DNA of 64,000 nt, taken from assembly GCA_046594445.1 (NCBI GenBank), contig JBKJSM010000070.1, forward strand, positions 3,864 through 67,863, read 5' to 3'. Below are positions 34,313 to 42,481 of the stretch, piece after piece. The notes under the pieces were generated by a model, which worked only from the letters and a program-made list of their open reading frames with translations, was not told where the DNA came from and made no database searches. This stretch comes from Gaiellasilicea sp046594445. GTDB taxonomy: Bacteria > Actinomycetota > Thermoleophilia > Gaiellales > Gaiellaceae. Position numbers and translations under genes: made by a program. Each line of letters starts with the position of its first letter. The stretch's first letter is position 1.

Positions 34313-34653
34313 CGATCGAGCTCTTCGGGATCGAGCTGCAGGGCTTCCACGGCGCGCTCGACTGGGAGCGCGAGCGTGGCCAGCGCTTCCTCTTCGACGT
34401 GGAGCTCGACGTGGGGGAGGCCGGAAGCTCCGACCGGCTCGAGGACGCCGTCGACTATCGGGACGTCGTCGCCTGCGTGCAGGAGATCTCCGACGGACGG
34501 GCCTACCACCTGCTGGAGGCGCTCGCGACCGCAATCGCGGACGGGCTGCTCGCCCGCTTCCGAGCCGCGCGCGTGTCGGTGCGGGTGCGCAAGCCGGACG
34601 TCGTGCTCGATCCGCCGGTCGAGTACGCGGCCGTCCGCGCGACCCGCCCGTGA
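34309..34653 (+). CDS. folB: Dihydroneopterin aldolase
   Basis: A 114-residue FolB: IELFGIELQGFHGALDWERE (the Tyr/His region with the catalytic Glu), RGQRFLFDVELDVGEAGSSD, LEDAVDYRDVVACVQEISDG, YHLLEALATAIADGLLARF and VSVRVRKPDVVLDPPVEYAA (catalytic Lys in RKP). It splits dihydroneopterin to the hydroxymethyl-pterin for FolK. GTG start inside the folP stop; its stop overlaps the folK start. Confidence 0.9.
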   Translation: MTIELFGIELQGFHGALDWERERGQRFLFDVELDVGEAGSSDRLEDAVDYRDVVACVQEISDGRAYHLLEALATAIADGLLARFRAARVSVRVRKPDVVLDPPVEYAAVRATRP

Positions 34654-35090
34654 CTAGGGCCTACGTCGGCGTCGGCGCGAATCTCGGCGATCGGGAGTCG
34701 ACGATTCGCGCGGCGATCGCGGCGCTCCCCGATGTCGTCGCAGTCTCCGAGTTGCGCGAGACCGACCCGGTCGGCGTCTTGGATCAGCCGCCATTCCTGA
34801 ACGGCGCCGTCGCGCTCGACACCGACCTGACGCCACGGGAGCTGCTCGACGTCCTGCTGGAGGTTGAACGCGGGCTCGGGCGCGAGCGCCGCGAACGCTG
34901 GGGGCCCCGGACGATCGATCTCGACCTGCTGCTGTACGGCGGCGAGACGCTGGACGCGCCGGGGCTCGCCGTTCCGCACCCGCGCCTGCACGAGCGCCGC
35001 TTCGCGCTGGAACCGCTGGCTGAGCTCGATCCCAGCCTCGTCGTTCCCGGCCGCGGCAGCGTGAAGGACCTGCTCGCGGAGCTAGACTGA
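34650..35090 (+). CDS. folK: Hydroxymethyl-dihydropterin pyrophosphokinase
   Basis: A 146-residue HPPK. YVGVGANLGDRESTIRAAIA (loop 1), ETDPVGVLDQPPFLNGAVAL, LLEVERGLGRERRERWGPRT and IDLDLLLYGGETLDAPGLAV (PRTIDLDLLLY signature with the metal-binding Asp pair), PHPRLHERRFALEPLAEL. It transfers diphosphate from ATP to the pterin. It begins inside the folB stop. The end carries a TAGACT -10 box for the next gene. Confidence 0.93.
   Translation: MTRAYVGVGANLGDRESTIRAAIAALPDVVAVSELRETDPVGVLDQPPFLNGAVALDTDLTPRELLDVLLEVERGLGRERRERWGPRTIDLDLLLYGGETLDAPGLAVPHPRLHERRFALEPLAELDPSLVVPGRGSVKDLLAELD
35083..35088 (+). promoter_or_regulatory. Leaderless -10 box of the DUF2469-like gene inside folK end
   Basis: TAGACT, six bases (GAAACC), then the GTG at 35095. 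Confidence 0.45.
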
Positions 35091-35094
35091 AACC

Positions 35095-35463
35095 GTGTCG
35101 CACCTGGACGATCTCGACGAGTTCGAGGCGGAGCTCGAGCTCTCGCTGAAGAAGGAGTACACGGCCGTCTTCGGCCTCTTTCGCTACTGCATCCTGACCG
35201 CGGACGCGACGTATCTCTGCAACAAGCTCGACCTCCAGGCCTCGCCGCAGGCGAGCTACCCGTTCTTCCACGTGACGATGGAGGACGTGTGGGTGTGGGA
35301 CAAGAACCGCCCCACCCGGATCATCCCGCGTGCCGAGGTGTACACCTCGAGCGACGTGACCGTCGAGGAGCTGCGCGGCGAGAACGACGACCCGAAGCTG
35401 ACTGCGGAAGCGCTCGCCGAGCGCCTCGAGGGCCGCCTGCACACCGACGACGATACGCCGTAG
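35095..35463 (+). CDS. DUF2469-like protein
   Basis: A 122-residue acidic protein: FEAELELSLKKEYTAVFGLF near the N-terminus, RYCILTADATYLCNKLDL, then VTMEDVWVWDKNRPTRIIPR and AEVYTSSDVTVEELRGEND. The E-x-E-L-S-L-x-x-E-Y and DxWVWDxxRPxR patterns match the actinobacterial DUF2469 family. Its function is unknown, though in many actinobacteria it stands near rnhB. It has its own -10 box and lies between folK and coaX. Confidence 0.7.
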   Translation: MSHLDDLDEFEAELELSLKKEYTAVFGLFRYCILTADATYLCNKLDLQASPQASYPFFHVTMEDVWVWDKNRPTRIIPRAEVYTSSDVTVEELRGENDDPKLTAEALAERLEGRLHTDDDTP

Positions 35464-35470
35464 GGGCGAC

Positions 35471-36220
35471 ATGCTCTTAGCGGTTGACGTCGGCAACACG
35501 CAGACGGTGCTCGGCCTCTTCGAGGGCGAGCGGCTGACCGACAGCTTCAGGCTCGCGACCGACCGCAGCCGCACCGGCGACGAGCTCGGTGTGACGCTCG
35601 CGGCGCTCTTCGAGCTCGAAGACGTGGAGGGAATCTGCCTCTCGACCACGGTCCCCGCCCTGCAGCGGGAGTGGGAGCGCGTGGCCGAGCGCTGGGCGCA
35701 TGCGCAGCTGCTCTCCGTCGGGCCCGGCGTCAAGACGGGGATTCCGATCCGCTACGACGACCCCCGTGAGGTGGGGCCGGACAGGATCGTCAACGCGGTC
35801 GCCGCGAACGAGCGCTACGGGGCGCCGTGCATCGTCGTCGACTTCGGCACCTCGACCAACTTCGACATTGTCAACGCTGAGGGTGAGTACGTCGGCGGCG
35901 TGCTCGCGCCCGGGATCGAGGTCTCGATGGACGCTCTGTTCGCCCGGGCCGCGCGTCTCGTCAAGATCGACTTCGCGGCGCCGGCGACCGTGATCGGCAA
36001 GACGACGGTCGCCGGGCTCCAGTCCGGCCTCGTCTACGGCTTCGCCGGCCAGGTGGACGGGATCGTCGGCCGCATCCGCGAGGAGCTCGGGGTCGATGCC
36101 CAGACGGTGGCGACGGGCGGCCTTGCCGACCTGATCGCGCCGCACGCCCACACGCTCGATCGGGTCGACCCGCACCTGACCCTCGAAGGGCTCAGGATCG
36201 TCTGGATGATTAACGCCTGA
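35471..36220 (+). CDS. coaX: Type III pantothenate kinase
   Basis: A 249-residue ASKHA-fold kinase. MLLAVDVGNTQTVLGLFEGE (phosphate 1), PIRYDDPREVGPDRIVNAVA (substrate-binding, GPDRxxN), CIVVDFGTSTNFDIV (phosphate 2), GGVLAPGIEVSMDALFARAA, VIGKTTVAGLQSGLVYGFAG and VATGGLADLIAPH (adenosine). It is the first step of CoA synthesis. ATG start at 35471, 8 nt after the DUF2469-like gene. A hairpin follows at 36239-36270. Confidence 0.93.
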   Translation: MLLAVDVGNTQTVLGLFEGERLTDSFRLATDRSRTGDELGVTLAALFELEDVEGICLSTTVPALQREWERVAERWAHAQLLSVGPGVKTGIPIRYDDPREVGPDRIVNAVAANERYGAPCIVVDFGTSTNFDIVNAEGEYVGGVLAPGIEVSMDALFARAARLVKIDFAAPATVIGKTTVAGLQSGLVYGFAGQVDGIVGRIREELGVDAQTVATGGLADLIAPHAHTLDRVDPHLTLEGLRIVWMINA

Positions 36221-36238
36221 GATTGCCGGGCACGAATT

Positions 36239-36270
36239 GACCCTCTACAAAAGCTCGACAAAAGAGGGTC
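36239..36270 (+). terminator. Hairpin after coaX
   Basis: GACCCTCT (36239-36246) pairs with AGAGGGTC (36263-36270), an 8-bp stem with a 16-base A-rich loop. No U-run. It lies 18 nt after the coaX stop and is probably its terminator. The remaining leader up to 36397 holds another imperfect stem (CGGGGAGC with GCTTCCCG). Confidence 0.5.
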
Positions 36271-36397
36271 GGAGTGTTCATCTCAGCGACCGGGATCGCG
36301 ATTTCGACATAGCCCGCACGACCGGTCCGGGGAGCGCATGGTGCTTCCCGGCCGTTTCCGATCACCGGCCAATCCATTACAAGCCATGGGGGAGATC

Positions 36398-36880
36398 ATG
36401 AACGACCGCAACCGCACGCTTGCTCAGAAGCTCGCCTTCCTGTTCGGCGTCACGTTCCTGCTCGTCGGCATTCTCGGGTTCATCCCCGGGATCACGATGA
36501 GCTACGACCAGCTCGCGTTCGCGGGTGAGAAGTCCGATGCGGAGTTGCTCGGGCTCTTCCAGGTCAGCGTCCTCCACAACATCGCCCACATGCTGTTCGG
36601 CGTCGGCATCCTGGCCGCGAAGAAGCACCGGACGGCCCTGCAATACCTGCTCGGAGCGGGGGTGCTCTACGTCGTCCTGTTCGTCTACGGCCTGATCGCG
36701 AGCGAGAAGGGCAGCGAGAACTTCCTGCCGATGAACAACGGCGACGACTGGCTTCACGCCGCGCTCGCCGCCGCACTACTCGGGTCGTGGGCAGCCGCTC
36801 GCGGCGCGACGGATCCGGAGACGAAGCGCGGAGGCCGAGTCGAGCCGCAGCGCGACGACCGCGCCTCGGGCACCGTCTAG
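36398..36880 (+). CDS. DUF4383 membrane protein, copy 1
   Basis: A 160-residue protein with four helices. TLAQKLAFLFGVTFLLVGIL, GFIPGITMSYDQLAFAG, LLGLFQVSVLHNIAHMLFGV (the HNxxHxxFG motif of DUF4383), then ALQYLLGAGVLYVVLFVYGL and WLHAALAAALLGSWAAA. The C-terminus is polar and longer than in copy 2. The ATG at 36398 has a GGGGGAG site; a reading 20 codons longer exists but lacks conservation. Function unknown; the family is common in actinobacteria and often stress-linked. Confidence 0.8.
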   Translation: MNDRNRTLAQKLAFLFGVTFLLVGILGFIPGITMSYDQLAFAGEKSDAELLGLFQVSVLHNIAHMLFGVGILAAKKHRTALQYLLGAGVLYVVLFVYGLIASEKGSENFLPMNNGDDWLHAALAAALLGSWAAARGATDPETKRGGRVEPQRDDRASGTV

Positions 36881-36899
36881 CCGAGGGATAGGGGATAAT

Positions 36900-36934
36900 C
36901 ACCCCGGGCGGCGCCACAGGCGCCGCCCGGGGTG
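36900..36934 (+). terminator. Perfect 16-bp GC-rich hairpin
   Basis: CACCCCGGGCGGCGCC (36900-36915), loop ACA, then its exact complement (36919-36934). It lies 20 nt after copy 1 of the DUF4383 pair and before copy 2. No U-run follows, so in a high-GC host it may act as a terminator or as an mRNA-stabilising stem. Confidence 0.6.
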
Positions 36935-36999
36935 GCACGTTTGCGGGTTGCCACTTCGCGGGACATTTTCGGGACAGTCAACTCGCATCGGGAGGTCGG

Positions 37000-37440
37000 A
37001 TGGAAGGTCGGAACGATCGGGACAAGACGTTGGCGCAGAAGCTCGCGTTTCTCTTCGGCGTCACGTTCATCATCGTGGGGGTCGGCGGGTTCATTCCGGG
37101 CCTCACGACGGATCTGTATGACGGGCTCGAGTTCGCCGGCAACGACGGCACCTCGGAGTTGCTCGGCATTTTCAAAGTGAGCATCCTGCACAACATCGTG
37201 CACCTGCTCTTCGGAGTGGGCATCCTTGCTGCCAAGCGGCACGCGAGCTCGCTCCAGTACCTGCTCTACGGCGGAGTCGCCTATCTCGTGCTCTTCCTGA
37301 TGGGCCTCATCGGCGCCGGCGACTGGGTGCCGCTCAACGACGCCGACGACGTGCTGCACATCGGTCTGGCGCTCGGCCTGCTCGGCGCTTGGTTCGTCGC
37401 GAAGAAGGAGGACGACCCCGCGACGGTGCGGACGGCCTAG
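37000..37440 (+). CDS. DUF4383 membrane protein, copy 2
   Basis: A 146-residue paralogue of the previous gene: DKTLAQKLAFLFGVTFIIVG, GFIPGLTTDLYDGLEFAG, ELLGIFKVSILHNIVHLLFG, SLQYLLYGGVAYLVLFLMGL, VLHIGLALGLLGAWFVAKKE. The shared blocks show an old tandem duplication. The ATG at 37000 has a GGAGG site five to nine bases upstream. It overlaps the convergent dus gene by 4 nt. Confidence 0.8.
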   Translation: MEGRNDRDKTLAQKLAFLFGVTFIIVGVGGFIPGLTTDLYDGLEFAGNDGTSELLGIFKVSILHNIVHLLFGVGILAAKRHASSLQYLLYGGVAYLVLFLMGLIGAGDWVPLNDADDVLHIGLALGLLGAWFVAKKEDDPATVRTA

Positions 37441-38510
37441 CCGCCGCCGTAGACGGAGATCGGCAGGTTCAGCAGGACATCGTCACCCGCCGGGAGCTCG
37501 GCCTCGAGTTGCTCGATCAGAGGCAGGGCTCCCGGCGCGGCGGCGATCAGCAGCCGCTCGACCTCGCTGGTCGAGTCGAGCACCACGAGCTCCTGCTTGA
37601 ACGGCCGGGGGAAGCGTCCCCGGCCGAGATACCAGCCGTAGAACTTCTTCAGGAAGCCCGACGCGCGTCGCTCGCCGAGCTCGCGAACGGTCTCGCGGAT
37701 GAAGAGCACGAGCTCCGCGACGACCTCCTCGCGCGTCGGCTCGCGCGCGTCGCCGTCAACGATCTCTCGGAGCGTCCAGGGATTTCCCTGTGCGCCCCGG
37801 CCGACCATCACGGCCGCCGCGCCGGTCGTCGCGAGCACGGCTTGCGCCCTGGCGCGGGATACGATGTCGCCCGAGGCGATCACAGGCACGCCGACGAGCG
37901 AGACGAGCTCGGCGGTCAGGGAATGGTCGGCGGTGCCCGTGTACATCTGCTGCGCCGAGCGCGGGTGGAGGGTGAGCGTCGCCGCGCCGGCGTCGACCAG
38001 CTGCGGCCCGACCTCGAGGCACGTTCTCGAGCCGTCGCGCAGGCCGCGCCGCATCTTCACGCTCACGGGCACGTCGACCGCATTGGCGACCGACTCGACG
38101 ATCGCCGCCGCGCGCGCCGGCTCGTCCAGCAGCGTCGCGCCCGCGCCCGTCTTCGTCACCTTGCGCACGGGGCAGCCGAAGTTGATGTCGACGAGATCGG
38201 CTCCGGCCGCCTCGACCATCCGCGCAGCCTCGGCCATCATCCGCGGCTCGGAGCCGAAGATCTGAATCGCGAGCGGGTGCTCGTCCGACGCGACGCGCAG
38301 GTAGCCGAGCGTCTTCTCGTTGCGGTGCTCGATCCCGGCGCAGCTGACCATCTCGGAGCAGACGAGGCCGGCGCCGAAGCGGCGTCCCTGGCGGCGAAAG
38401 GCCTGCACGCTGACGCCTGCCATCGGCGCGAGCACGAGGCGGGTCGGGATCTTGACGTCGCGGATCCACCAGCTCTGGCGGAGATCGATGTGCGCGTAAG
38501 GCTCGAGCAT
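37437..38510 (-). CDS. dusB: tRNA-dihydrouridine synthase
   Basis: A 357-residue FMN enzyme. RLVLAPMAGVSVQAFRRQGR, GLVCSEMVSCAGIEHRNEKT, AIQIFGSEPRMMAEAARMVE, ADLVDINFGCPVRKVTKTGA (catalytic Cys in NFGCPVRKV), SVKMRRGL, TLHPRSAQQMYTGTADHSL, VIASGDI and AVMVGRGAQGNPWTL (FMN phosphate). It reduces uridine in the D-loop of tRNA. The C-terminal ~60 residues form the helical tRNA-binding domain. The ATG start at 38510 is divergent from greA. Confidence 0.88.
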   Translation of the reverse strand: MLEPYAHIDLRQSWWIRDVKIPTRLVLAPMAGVSVQAFRRQGRRFGAGLVCSEMVSCAGIEHRNEKTLGYLRVASDEHPLAIQIFGSEPRMMAEAARMVEAAGADLVDINFGCPVRKVTKTGAGATLLDEPARAAAIVESVANAVDVPVSVKMRRGLRDGSRTCLEVGPQLVDAGAATLTLHPRSAQQMYTGTADHSLTAELVSLVGVPVIASGDIVSRARAQAVLATTGAAAVMVGRGAQGNPWTLREIVDGDAREPTREEVVAELVLFIRETVRELGERRASGFLKKFYGWYLGRGRFPRPFKQELVVLDSTSEVERLLIAAAPGALPLIEQLEAELPAGDDVLLNLPISVYGGG

Positions 38511-38533
38511 CCCGCCCGAATGGTACTTGGGTA

Positions 38534-38562
38534 TTGACCCCGACCGGCCTCGCCGCTACCAT
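38534..38562 (+). promoter_or_regulatory. greA promoter
   Basis: TTGACC (38534-38539), exactly 17 bp, then TACCAT (38557-38562), followed by a leader of about 60 nt. An AAGGGAAA purine run precedes the GTG at 38631. One of the clearest housekeeping-type promoters in the window. Confidence 0.6.
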
Positions 38563-38630
38563 TCCCGCCCGCGTCGGCGCGTCGTTCGCCGGCTTTTGTC
38601 TTACGGAAGCACGATTGAAGGGAAACGCAG

Positions 38631-39104
38631 GTGAAGGAAGTCATCCTCACGCGTGAGGGCTTCGAGAAGCTCAAGGTCGAGATCGAGCATCTGTCGACGG
38701 ACAAGCGTCGTGAGGTCGCCGACCGGATTCGCGTCGCGCGCGAGTTCGGCGACATCTCCGAGAACGCCGAGTACGACGACGCCAAGAACGAGCAGGCGAT
38801 GCTCGAGCACAAGATCGCCCAGCTCGAGGAGCGGCTCTTGAACGCGCGCGTGATCCACAAGAAGGACGTCGACCTCAGCGTGGTCTCGATCGGCGCCAAG
38901 GTGCGCCTGAAGGACGTGGACGCGAACCAGACCGTCGAGTACACGATCGTCGGGTCCGCCGAGGCCAACCCGTCCGAGCTCAAGCTCTCGAACGAGTCGC
39001 CGGTCGGCAAGGCGATCATCGGCAAGAAGAAGGGCGAGACTGTCGAGGTCTCGGCGCCCCGAGGATCCTTGAAGTACAAGATCCTCGACATCAAAGCGGC
39101 GTAG
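38631..39104 (+). CDS. greA: Transcription elongation factor GreA
   Basis: A 157-residue protein. The N-terminal coiled coil has ILTREGFEKLKVEIEHLSTD, RIRVAREFGDISENAEYDDA (the acidic tip with D and E that stimulates transcript cleavage) and KNEQAMLEHKIAQLEERLLN. The C-terminal FKBP-like domain has VSIGAKVRLKDVDANQTVEY and SPVGKAIIGKKKGETVEVSA. It rescues backtracked RNA polymerase. GTG start. lysS follows after 11 nt. Confidence 0.93.
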   Translation: MKEVILTREGFEKLKVEIEHLSTDKRREVADRIRVAREFGDISENAEYDDAKNEQAMLEHKIAQLEERLLNARVIHKKDVDLSVVSIGAKVRLKDVDANQTVEYTIVGSAEANPSELKLSNESPVGKAIIGKKKGETVEVSAPRGSLKYKILDIKAA

Positions 39105-39115
39105 GCTTCCCAGCC

Positions 39116-40459
39116 ATGTTGCCAAAGCGCTTTCCCGATCGGGACGAGATCGCTGCGGTCCGGGCCGAGGCCGACACCCTCGAGCCGGGCACGGACGATC
39201 GGAGCAAGCAGTTTCGCCTGGCCGGGCGCGTGCTCGGGCGCCGCGAGATGGGCCAGATCACGTTCCTCGATCTGATCGACCGGAGCGGCCGCATGCAGCT
39301 GATCGCGGGCAAGGTCGACATCGACCTGGGCGACATCGTCGGCGCCATCGGCCATCTGGCCAAGTCGCGGCGCGGCGAGCCGTCGCTGCAGGTCGCGGAG
39401 CTCGAGCTGCTGGCGAAGAACCGGGCGCCGCTGCCCGACACGTTCCACGGCCTCACCGACGTCGAGCTGCGCTACCGGAAGCGCTACCTCGACCTGCTGA
39501 TGAACGAGGAGACGCGCGCGGACTTCCTGCTCCGCAGCCGGGTCGTCTCCGCGATCAGGCGCCGGCTCGACGCGGACGGCTTCGTCGAGGTCGAGACGCC
39601 GGTGCTGCAGCCTCGCTACGGCGGCGCCTTCGCGGAGCCCTTCGTCACGCACTGGAACTACCTCGACCAGGACTTCTACCTCCGGATCGCAACCGAGCTC
39701 TACCTCAAGCGGCTGATCGTCGGCGGGCTCGAGCGCGTCTACGAGATCGGCAAGGACTTTCGCAACGAGGGGATCTCGTACAAGCACTCGAACGAGTTCA
39801 CGATGCTCGAGTGGTACGAGGCATACGCCGACTACCGCGACACGATGGCGCGGATGGAGAGCCTGATCGAGGCGGTAGCGCTCGAGGTGACGGGGACGAC
39901 GAAGACGACGTTCCGCGGCCATGACCTCGACCTGAAGGCACCGTGGAAGCGGCTGCGCTTCACCGACTCGCTGGACGAGCACGGGCTCTGGATCCGCGAC
40001 GAGACAGGGCTCCGCGCCGCCCTCGACGAGCGAGGCGTCGACACCCATGCGGACAAGGACTGGGCGCAACTCGTCGACCACGCGTTCAGCTTCTTCGTCG
40101 AGCCCGGCCTGATCGAGCCGACGATCGTCCACGACTACCCGATCGAGATCTCGCCCTTCGCGCGCTCGACCGACGACGACGAGACGCTGACCGAGCGCTT
40201 CGAGTACTTCGCCGGCGGCATGGAGCTCGGGAACGCCTTCTCGGAGATCAACGACTCCGAAGAGCAACAGCAGCGTTTCCGGACGCAGTCGGAGCAGGTC
40301 GAGGGAGAAAAGGAAGATCCGGACTACGTCGAGGCGCTCTCCTACGGGATGCCCCCGACGGGCGGGCTCGGTCTCGGCATCGACCGCCTCTCGATGCTGC
40401 TGACCGGCCGCGAGACGATCCGTGACGTGATCCTCTTCCCCGCCCTGAAGGAGCGGTAG
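39116..40459 (+). CDS. lysS: Lysyl-tRNA synthetase (class II)
   Basis: A 447-residue synthetase. The N-terminal OB domain (KQFRLAGRVLGRREMGQITF) is followed by LRYRKRYLDLLMNEETRADF, motif 1 region (RRLDADGFVEVETPVLQPRY), IATELYLKRLIVGGLERVYE, motif 2 (IGKDFRNEGISYKHSNEFTM, LEWYEAY) and motif 3 (PPTGGLGLGIDRLSMLLTG). At 447 residues it is shorter than typical LysS (about 500), because the N-terminal extension and part of the anticodon domain edge are reduced. ATG start, 11 nt after greA. The TAG stop shares one base with the next GTG. Confidence 0.92.
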   Translation: MLPKRFPDRDEIAAVRAEADTLEPGTDDRSKQFRLAGRVLGRREMGQITFLDLIDRSGRMQLIAGKVDIDLGDIVGAIGHLAKSRRGEPSLQVAELELLAKNRAPLPDTFHGLTDVELRYRKRYLDLLMNEETRADFLLRSRVVSAIRRRLDADGFVEVETPVLQPRYGGAFAEPFVTHWNYLDQDFYLRIATELYLKRLIVGGLERVYEIGKDFRNEGISYKHSNEFTMLEWYEAYADYRDTMARMESLIEAVALEVTGTTKTTFRGHDLDLKAPWKRLRFTDSLDEHGLWIRDETGLRAALDERGVDTHADKDWAQLVDHAFSFFVEPGLIEPTIVHDYPIEISPFARSTDDDETLTERFEYFAGGMELGNAFSEINDSEEQQQRFRTQSEQVEGEKEDPDYVEALSYGMPPTGGLGLGIDRLSMLLTGRETIRDVILFPALKER

Positions 40460-41367
40460 TGCCGCGAGACGACCGGGTGATCGTGCTCGGCACGACTGCC
40501 GCCGGGGTCGTTGCCGCCCTGCTGCTGACGCTGCTGCTTCCGTCCGTCTACCGGGCCGACGCCTCGATCGCGCTGTCGAGACAGGGACAGCCTCCGAGCG
40601 ACGATCCGGCGCTCGCGCAGGCTGCCGAGGCGGCTGCCGAGCTCTTCCACAGCCGCGCCGTCGCCGAGTCGGCGGTCGCAAACCTCCGTCTCGACGAGTC
40701 CCCGGAAGAGCTGCTCGACCGCGTCTCGCTCGAGACCGAGCCCCAGAGCTCGCTCGTGCGCGTACAGGTCGAGGCGGGAAGCCCCGGCGAGGCCAGGCGG
40801 ACGGCGCAGGAGCTCACCGAGCTGTCCACGGTGCTCTTCAACGACCGCTTCGGCCCCGAGACGGTCGCGCAGATCTGGGAGACGCCGCGCGCGGACCCGA
40901 ACCGAAGCTCACCGCGGCCGGCGAGGAACCTGGCCGTCGGCGCGCTCCTGGGTGCACTCGCCGGCGCCGCCCTGCTCGCGCGCAACCGCCGTCCGCGTTC
41001 CGCCCGCGCTCCGAGTCCGCCGCGCCGGCCAGCACAGGTGCCTCCGCAGCAGCCGCGACCGCTCGACGTTCGGCTCCCCGAGCCGGAGCCCGAGCGGGAG
41101 CCGGAGCCCGCACCGCCGCCGCCCCCGCCCCCCGCGACCGGGCCGTTCGTGATGCCGGTGATGGGCGAATGGACGGTCGCCGACGTGGAGCGGCTGCTCG
41201 CCGAGCAGGGTCCCGCGTTTCCCCATCGTCTTGACGAGCTCAACGACTACCTGCACTCCTTCCGAGCGGTCGCCGAGCCGGACGGGCGCCTGCCGGGTGG
41301 AGTCGAAGGCGTGATGGAGGACGTCTTCCGAGACGTGATCGAGCGCGCGCGCTCAGGCGCGCGCTGA
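40459..41367 (+). CDS. Wzz-like chain-length determinant protein with C-terminal accessory module
   Basis: A 302-residue protein. TM1 near residues 8-29 (VIVLGTTAAGVVAALLLTLL), an outer domain (YRADASIALSRQGQPPSDDP to EARRTAQELTELSTVLFNDR), TM2 near 160-178 (NLAVGALLGALAGAALLARN), then a Pro-rich linker (EPEPEREPEPAPPPPPPPA) and a C-terminal helical module (EWTVADVERLLAEQ through VMEDVFRDVIERA). The first part is the Wzz/polysaccharide co-polymerase arrangement. The last ~61 residues align without gaps to the protein at 42128-42451. It opens the exopolysaccharide locus and is co-transcribed with lysS by position (1-nt overlap). Confidence 0.7.
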   Translation: MPRDDRVIVLGTTAAGVVAALLLTLLLPSVYRADASIALSRQGQPPSDDPALAQAAEAAAELFHSRAVAESAVANLRLDESPEELLDRVSLETEPQSSLVRVQVEAGSPGEARRTAQELTELSTVLFNDRFGPETVAQIWETPRADPNRSSPRPARNLAVGALLGALAGAALLARNRRPRSARAPSPPRRPAQVPPQQPRPLDVRLPEPEPEREPEPAPPPPPPPATGPFVMPVMGEWTVADVERLLAEQGPAFPHRLDELNDYLHSFRAVAEPDGRLPGGVEGVMEDVFRDVIERARSGAR

Positions 41368-42108
41368 CCACCAGCGCCGCCGCCTCCCGGACGTCGTGGG
41401 CCGCGGCGGCAGCGAGCCGTCCGCGACGATCGCCGCAGGGACGGCCTGCGTGAGCCAGGCGCCGAGCGGGTCGCCGACGGCCTCGGCCGCCGCTCTCAAG
41501 CCGACCGACCGCACGGCGGCCGTGTGGGCGTCGCTCGCGATCAGGTGCGCGAGCCCCGATCCGATCAGCTCGAGCGCGGCGGCGCGGGTCCTGGAGCCCA
41601 GGCGTCCGTCCACGGACGCCGCAGTGACCTGGACGAGCGCGCCGCCGTCGACGAGAGGTGCGAGGCGCTGCGGCGTCGCCCGCACCTCCGCGCTGCGCTC
41701 GGGGTGCGCGATCACGGGCACGAGGCCGAGCGTCTCCAGCTCGAAAAGGCGCTGGCCGAGGTCGAGCGGCCAGCCCTGGTAGGGGAACTCGAGCAGCACG
41801 TACCGGCTGCCGGCCAGCCCGAAGCGGCGCAGCTCGTCCGGCTCGAGCGACCCGAGCCGGTCGAGCGCGATCTCGGCGCCCGAGTACAGCTGCAGGGGGA
41901 TCCCGGCGGCCCGGATCGCCGCCTCCAGCTCGGCGACCCCAGCCTGCATTCGCTCGGCGGTCGTGGGGTAGTCGCCGCGCACGTGCGGCGTCGCCGCGAT
42001 CCCGAGGGTTCCGTCCTCCACGGCCGCACGAGCGATCTCGAGCGATTCCTCCAGCGAGCTCGCCCCGTCGTCGACGCCCGGCAGGATGTGTGAGTGGAGG
42101 TCGAGCAC
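41353..42108 (-). CDS. CpsB/YwqE-type PHP tyrosine-protein phosphatase
   Basis: A 251-residue PHP-fold protein. MLDLHSHILPGVDDGASSLE (DxHxH and metal ligands), IAATPHVRGDYPTTAERMQA, YSGAEIALD, VIAHPERSAEVRATPQRLAP and HLIASDAHTA (last metal-binding DxH) are in order. Such phosphatases remove phosphate from the tyrosine-rich tail of the BY-kinase; the likely partner is encoded at 45459. GTG start at 42108. Its 3' end overlaps the convergent Wzz-like gene by 15 nt. Confidence 0.85.
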   Translation of the reverse strand: MLDLHSHILPGVDDGASSLEESLEIARAAVEDGTLGIAATPHVRGDYPTTAERMQAGVAELEAAIRAAGIPLQLYSGAEIALDRLGSLEPDELRRFGLAGSRYVLLEFPYQGWPLDLGQRLFELETLGLVPVIAHPERSAEVRATPQRLAPLVDGGALVQVTAASVDGRLGSRTRAAALELIGSGLAHLIASDAHTAAVRSVGLRAAAEAVGDPLGAWLTQAVPAAIVADGSLPPRPTTSGRRRRWWSARA

Positions 42109-42127
42109 GCCTAGTGCCCCTTCCAGA

Positions 42128-42451
42128 CTAGACGGCGTCGAGGAGCTCGGCGAAGACTTCGTCGATCAGGGCGTCGAACGTCTCGGGCAGGTTGCCGTCG
42201 TAGTCGGCGAACTCGCGCAGCGCGACCAGCGTGCTGTGGCACTCCTCGTACGAGTCCACCCGTGCCGAGTCCGCCTCCGCGAGTCGGCGCTGCAGGTCGA
42301 AGAGATTCCAGCGGCTCTGGCGCTCGACCGCCGGCCCGCCCACGACCGGTGCCGGCGGCGCTGCAGGCGCCGGCGTCGGAACCGGCTCCGACTCCACCTG
42401 GGCGCGTGCCTCGGCGGCTCGCCGCGCAAGCGCCAGCTCGCGCTTCGTCAC
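42128..42451 (-). CDS. Small protein sharing a C-terminal module with the Wzz-like protein
   Basis: A 107-residue protein. Residues 1-20 are a basic/Ala helix (VTKRELALARRAAEARAQVE), 21-43 a Pro/Ala linker, and ~46-107 a helical domain: RWNLFDLQRRLAEADSARVD, CHSTLVALREFADYDGNLPE, TFDALIDEVFAELLDAV. That domain aligns without a gap to the last ~61 residues of the protein at 40459 (W, D, R, LAE, E, L, R, DG-LP, VF kept). No family recognised. It starts 30 nt after the coiled-coil gene and lies 19 nt before CpsB, in the same operon. Confidence 0.65.
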   Translation of the reverse strand: MTKRELALARRAAEARAQVESEPVPTPAPAAPPAPVVGGPAVERQSRWNLFDLQRRLAEADSARVDSYEECHSTLVALREFADYDGNLPETFDALIDEVFAELLDAV

Positions 42452-42481
42452 AACCGCAATCCGATCGGCGAAATGCTGCTC

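Noticed and set aside
38237..40681. An 814-codon minus-strand open frame over greA and lysS
   Set aside because: Antisense shadow of greA and lysS with no recognisable motif.
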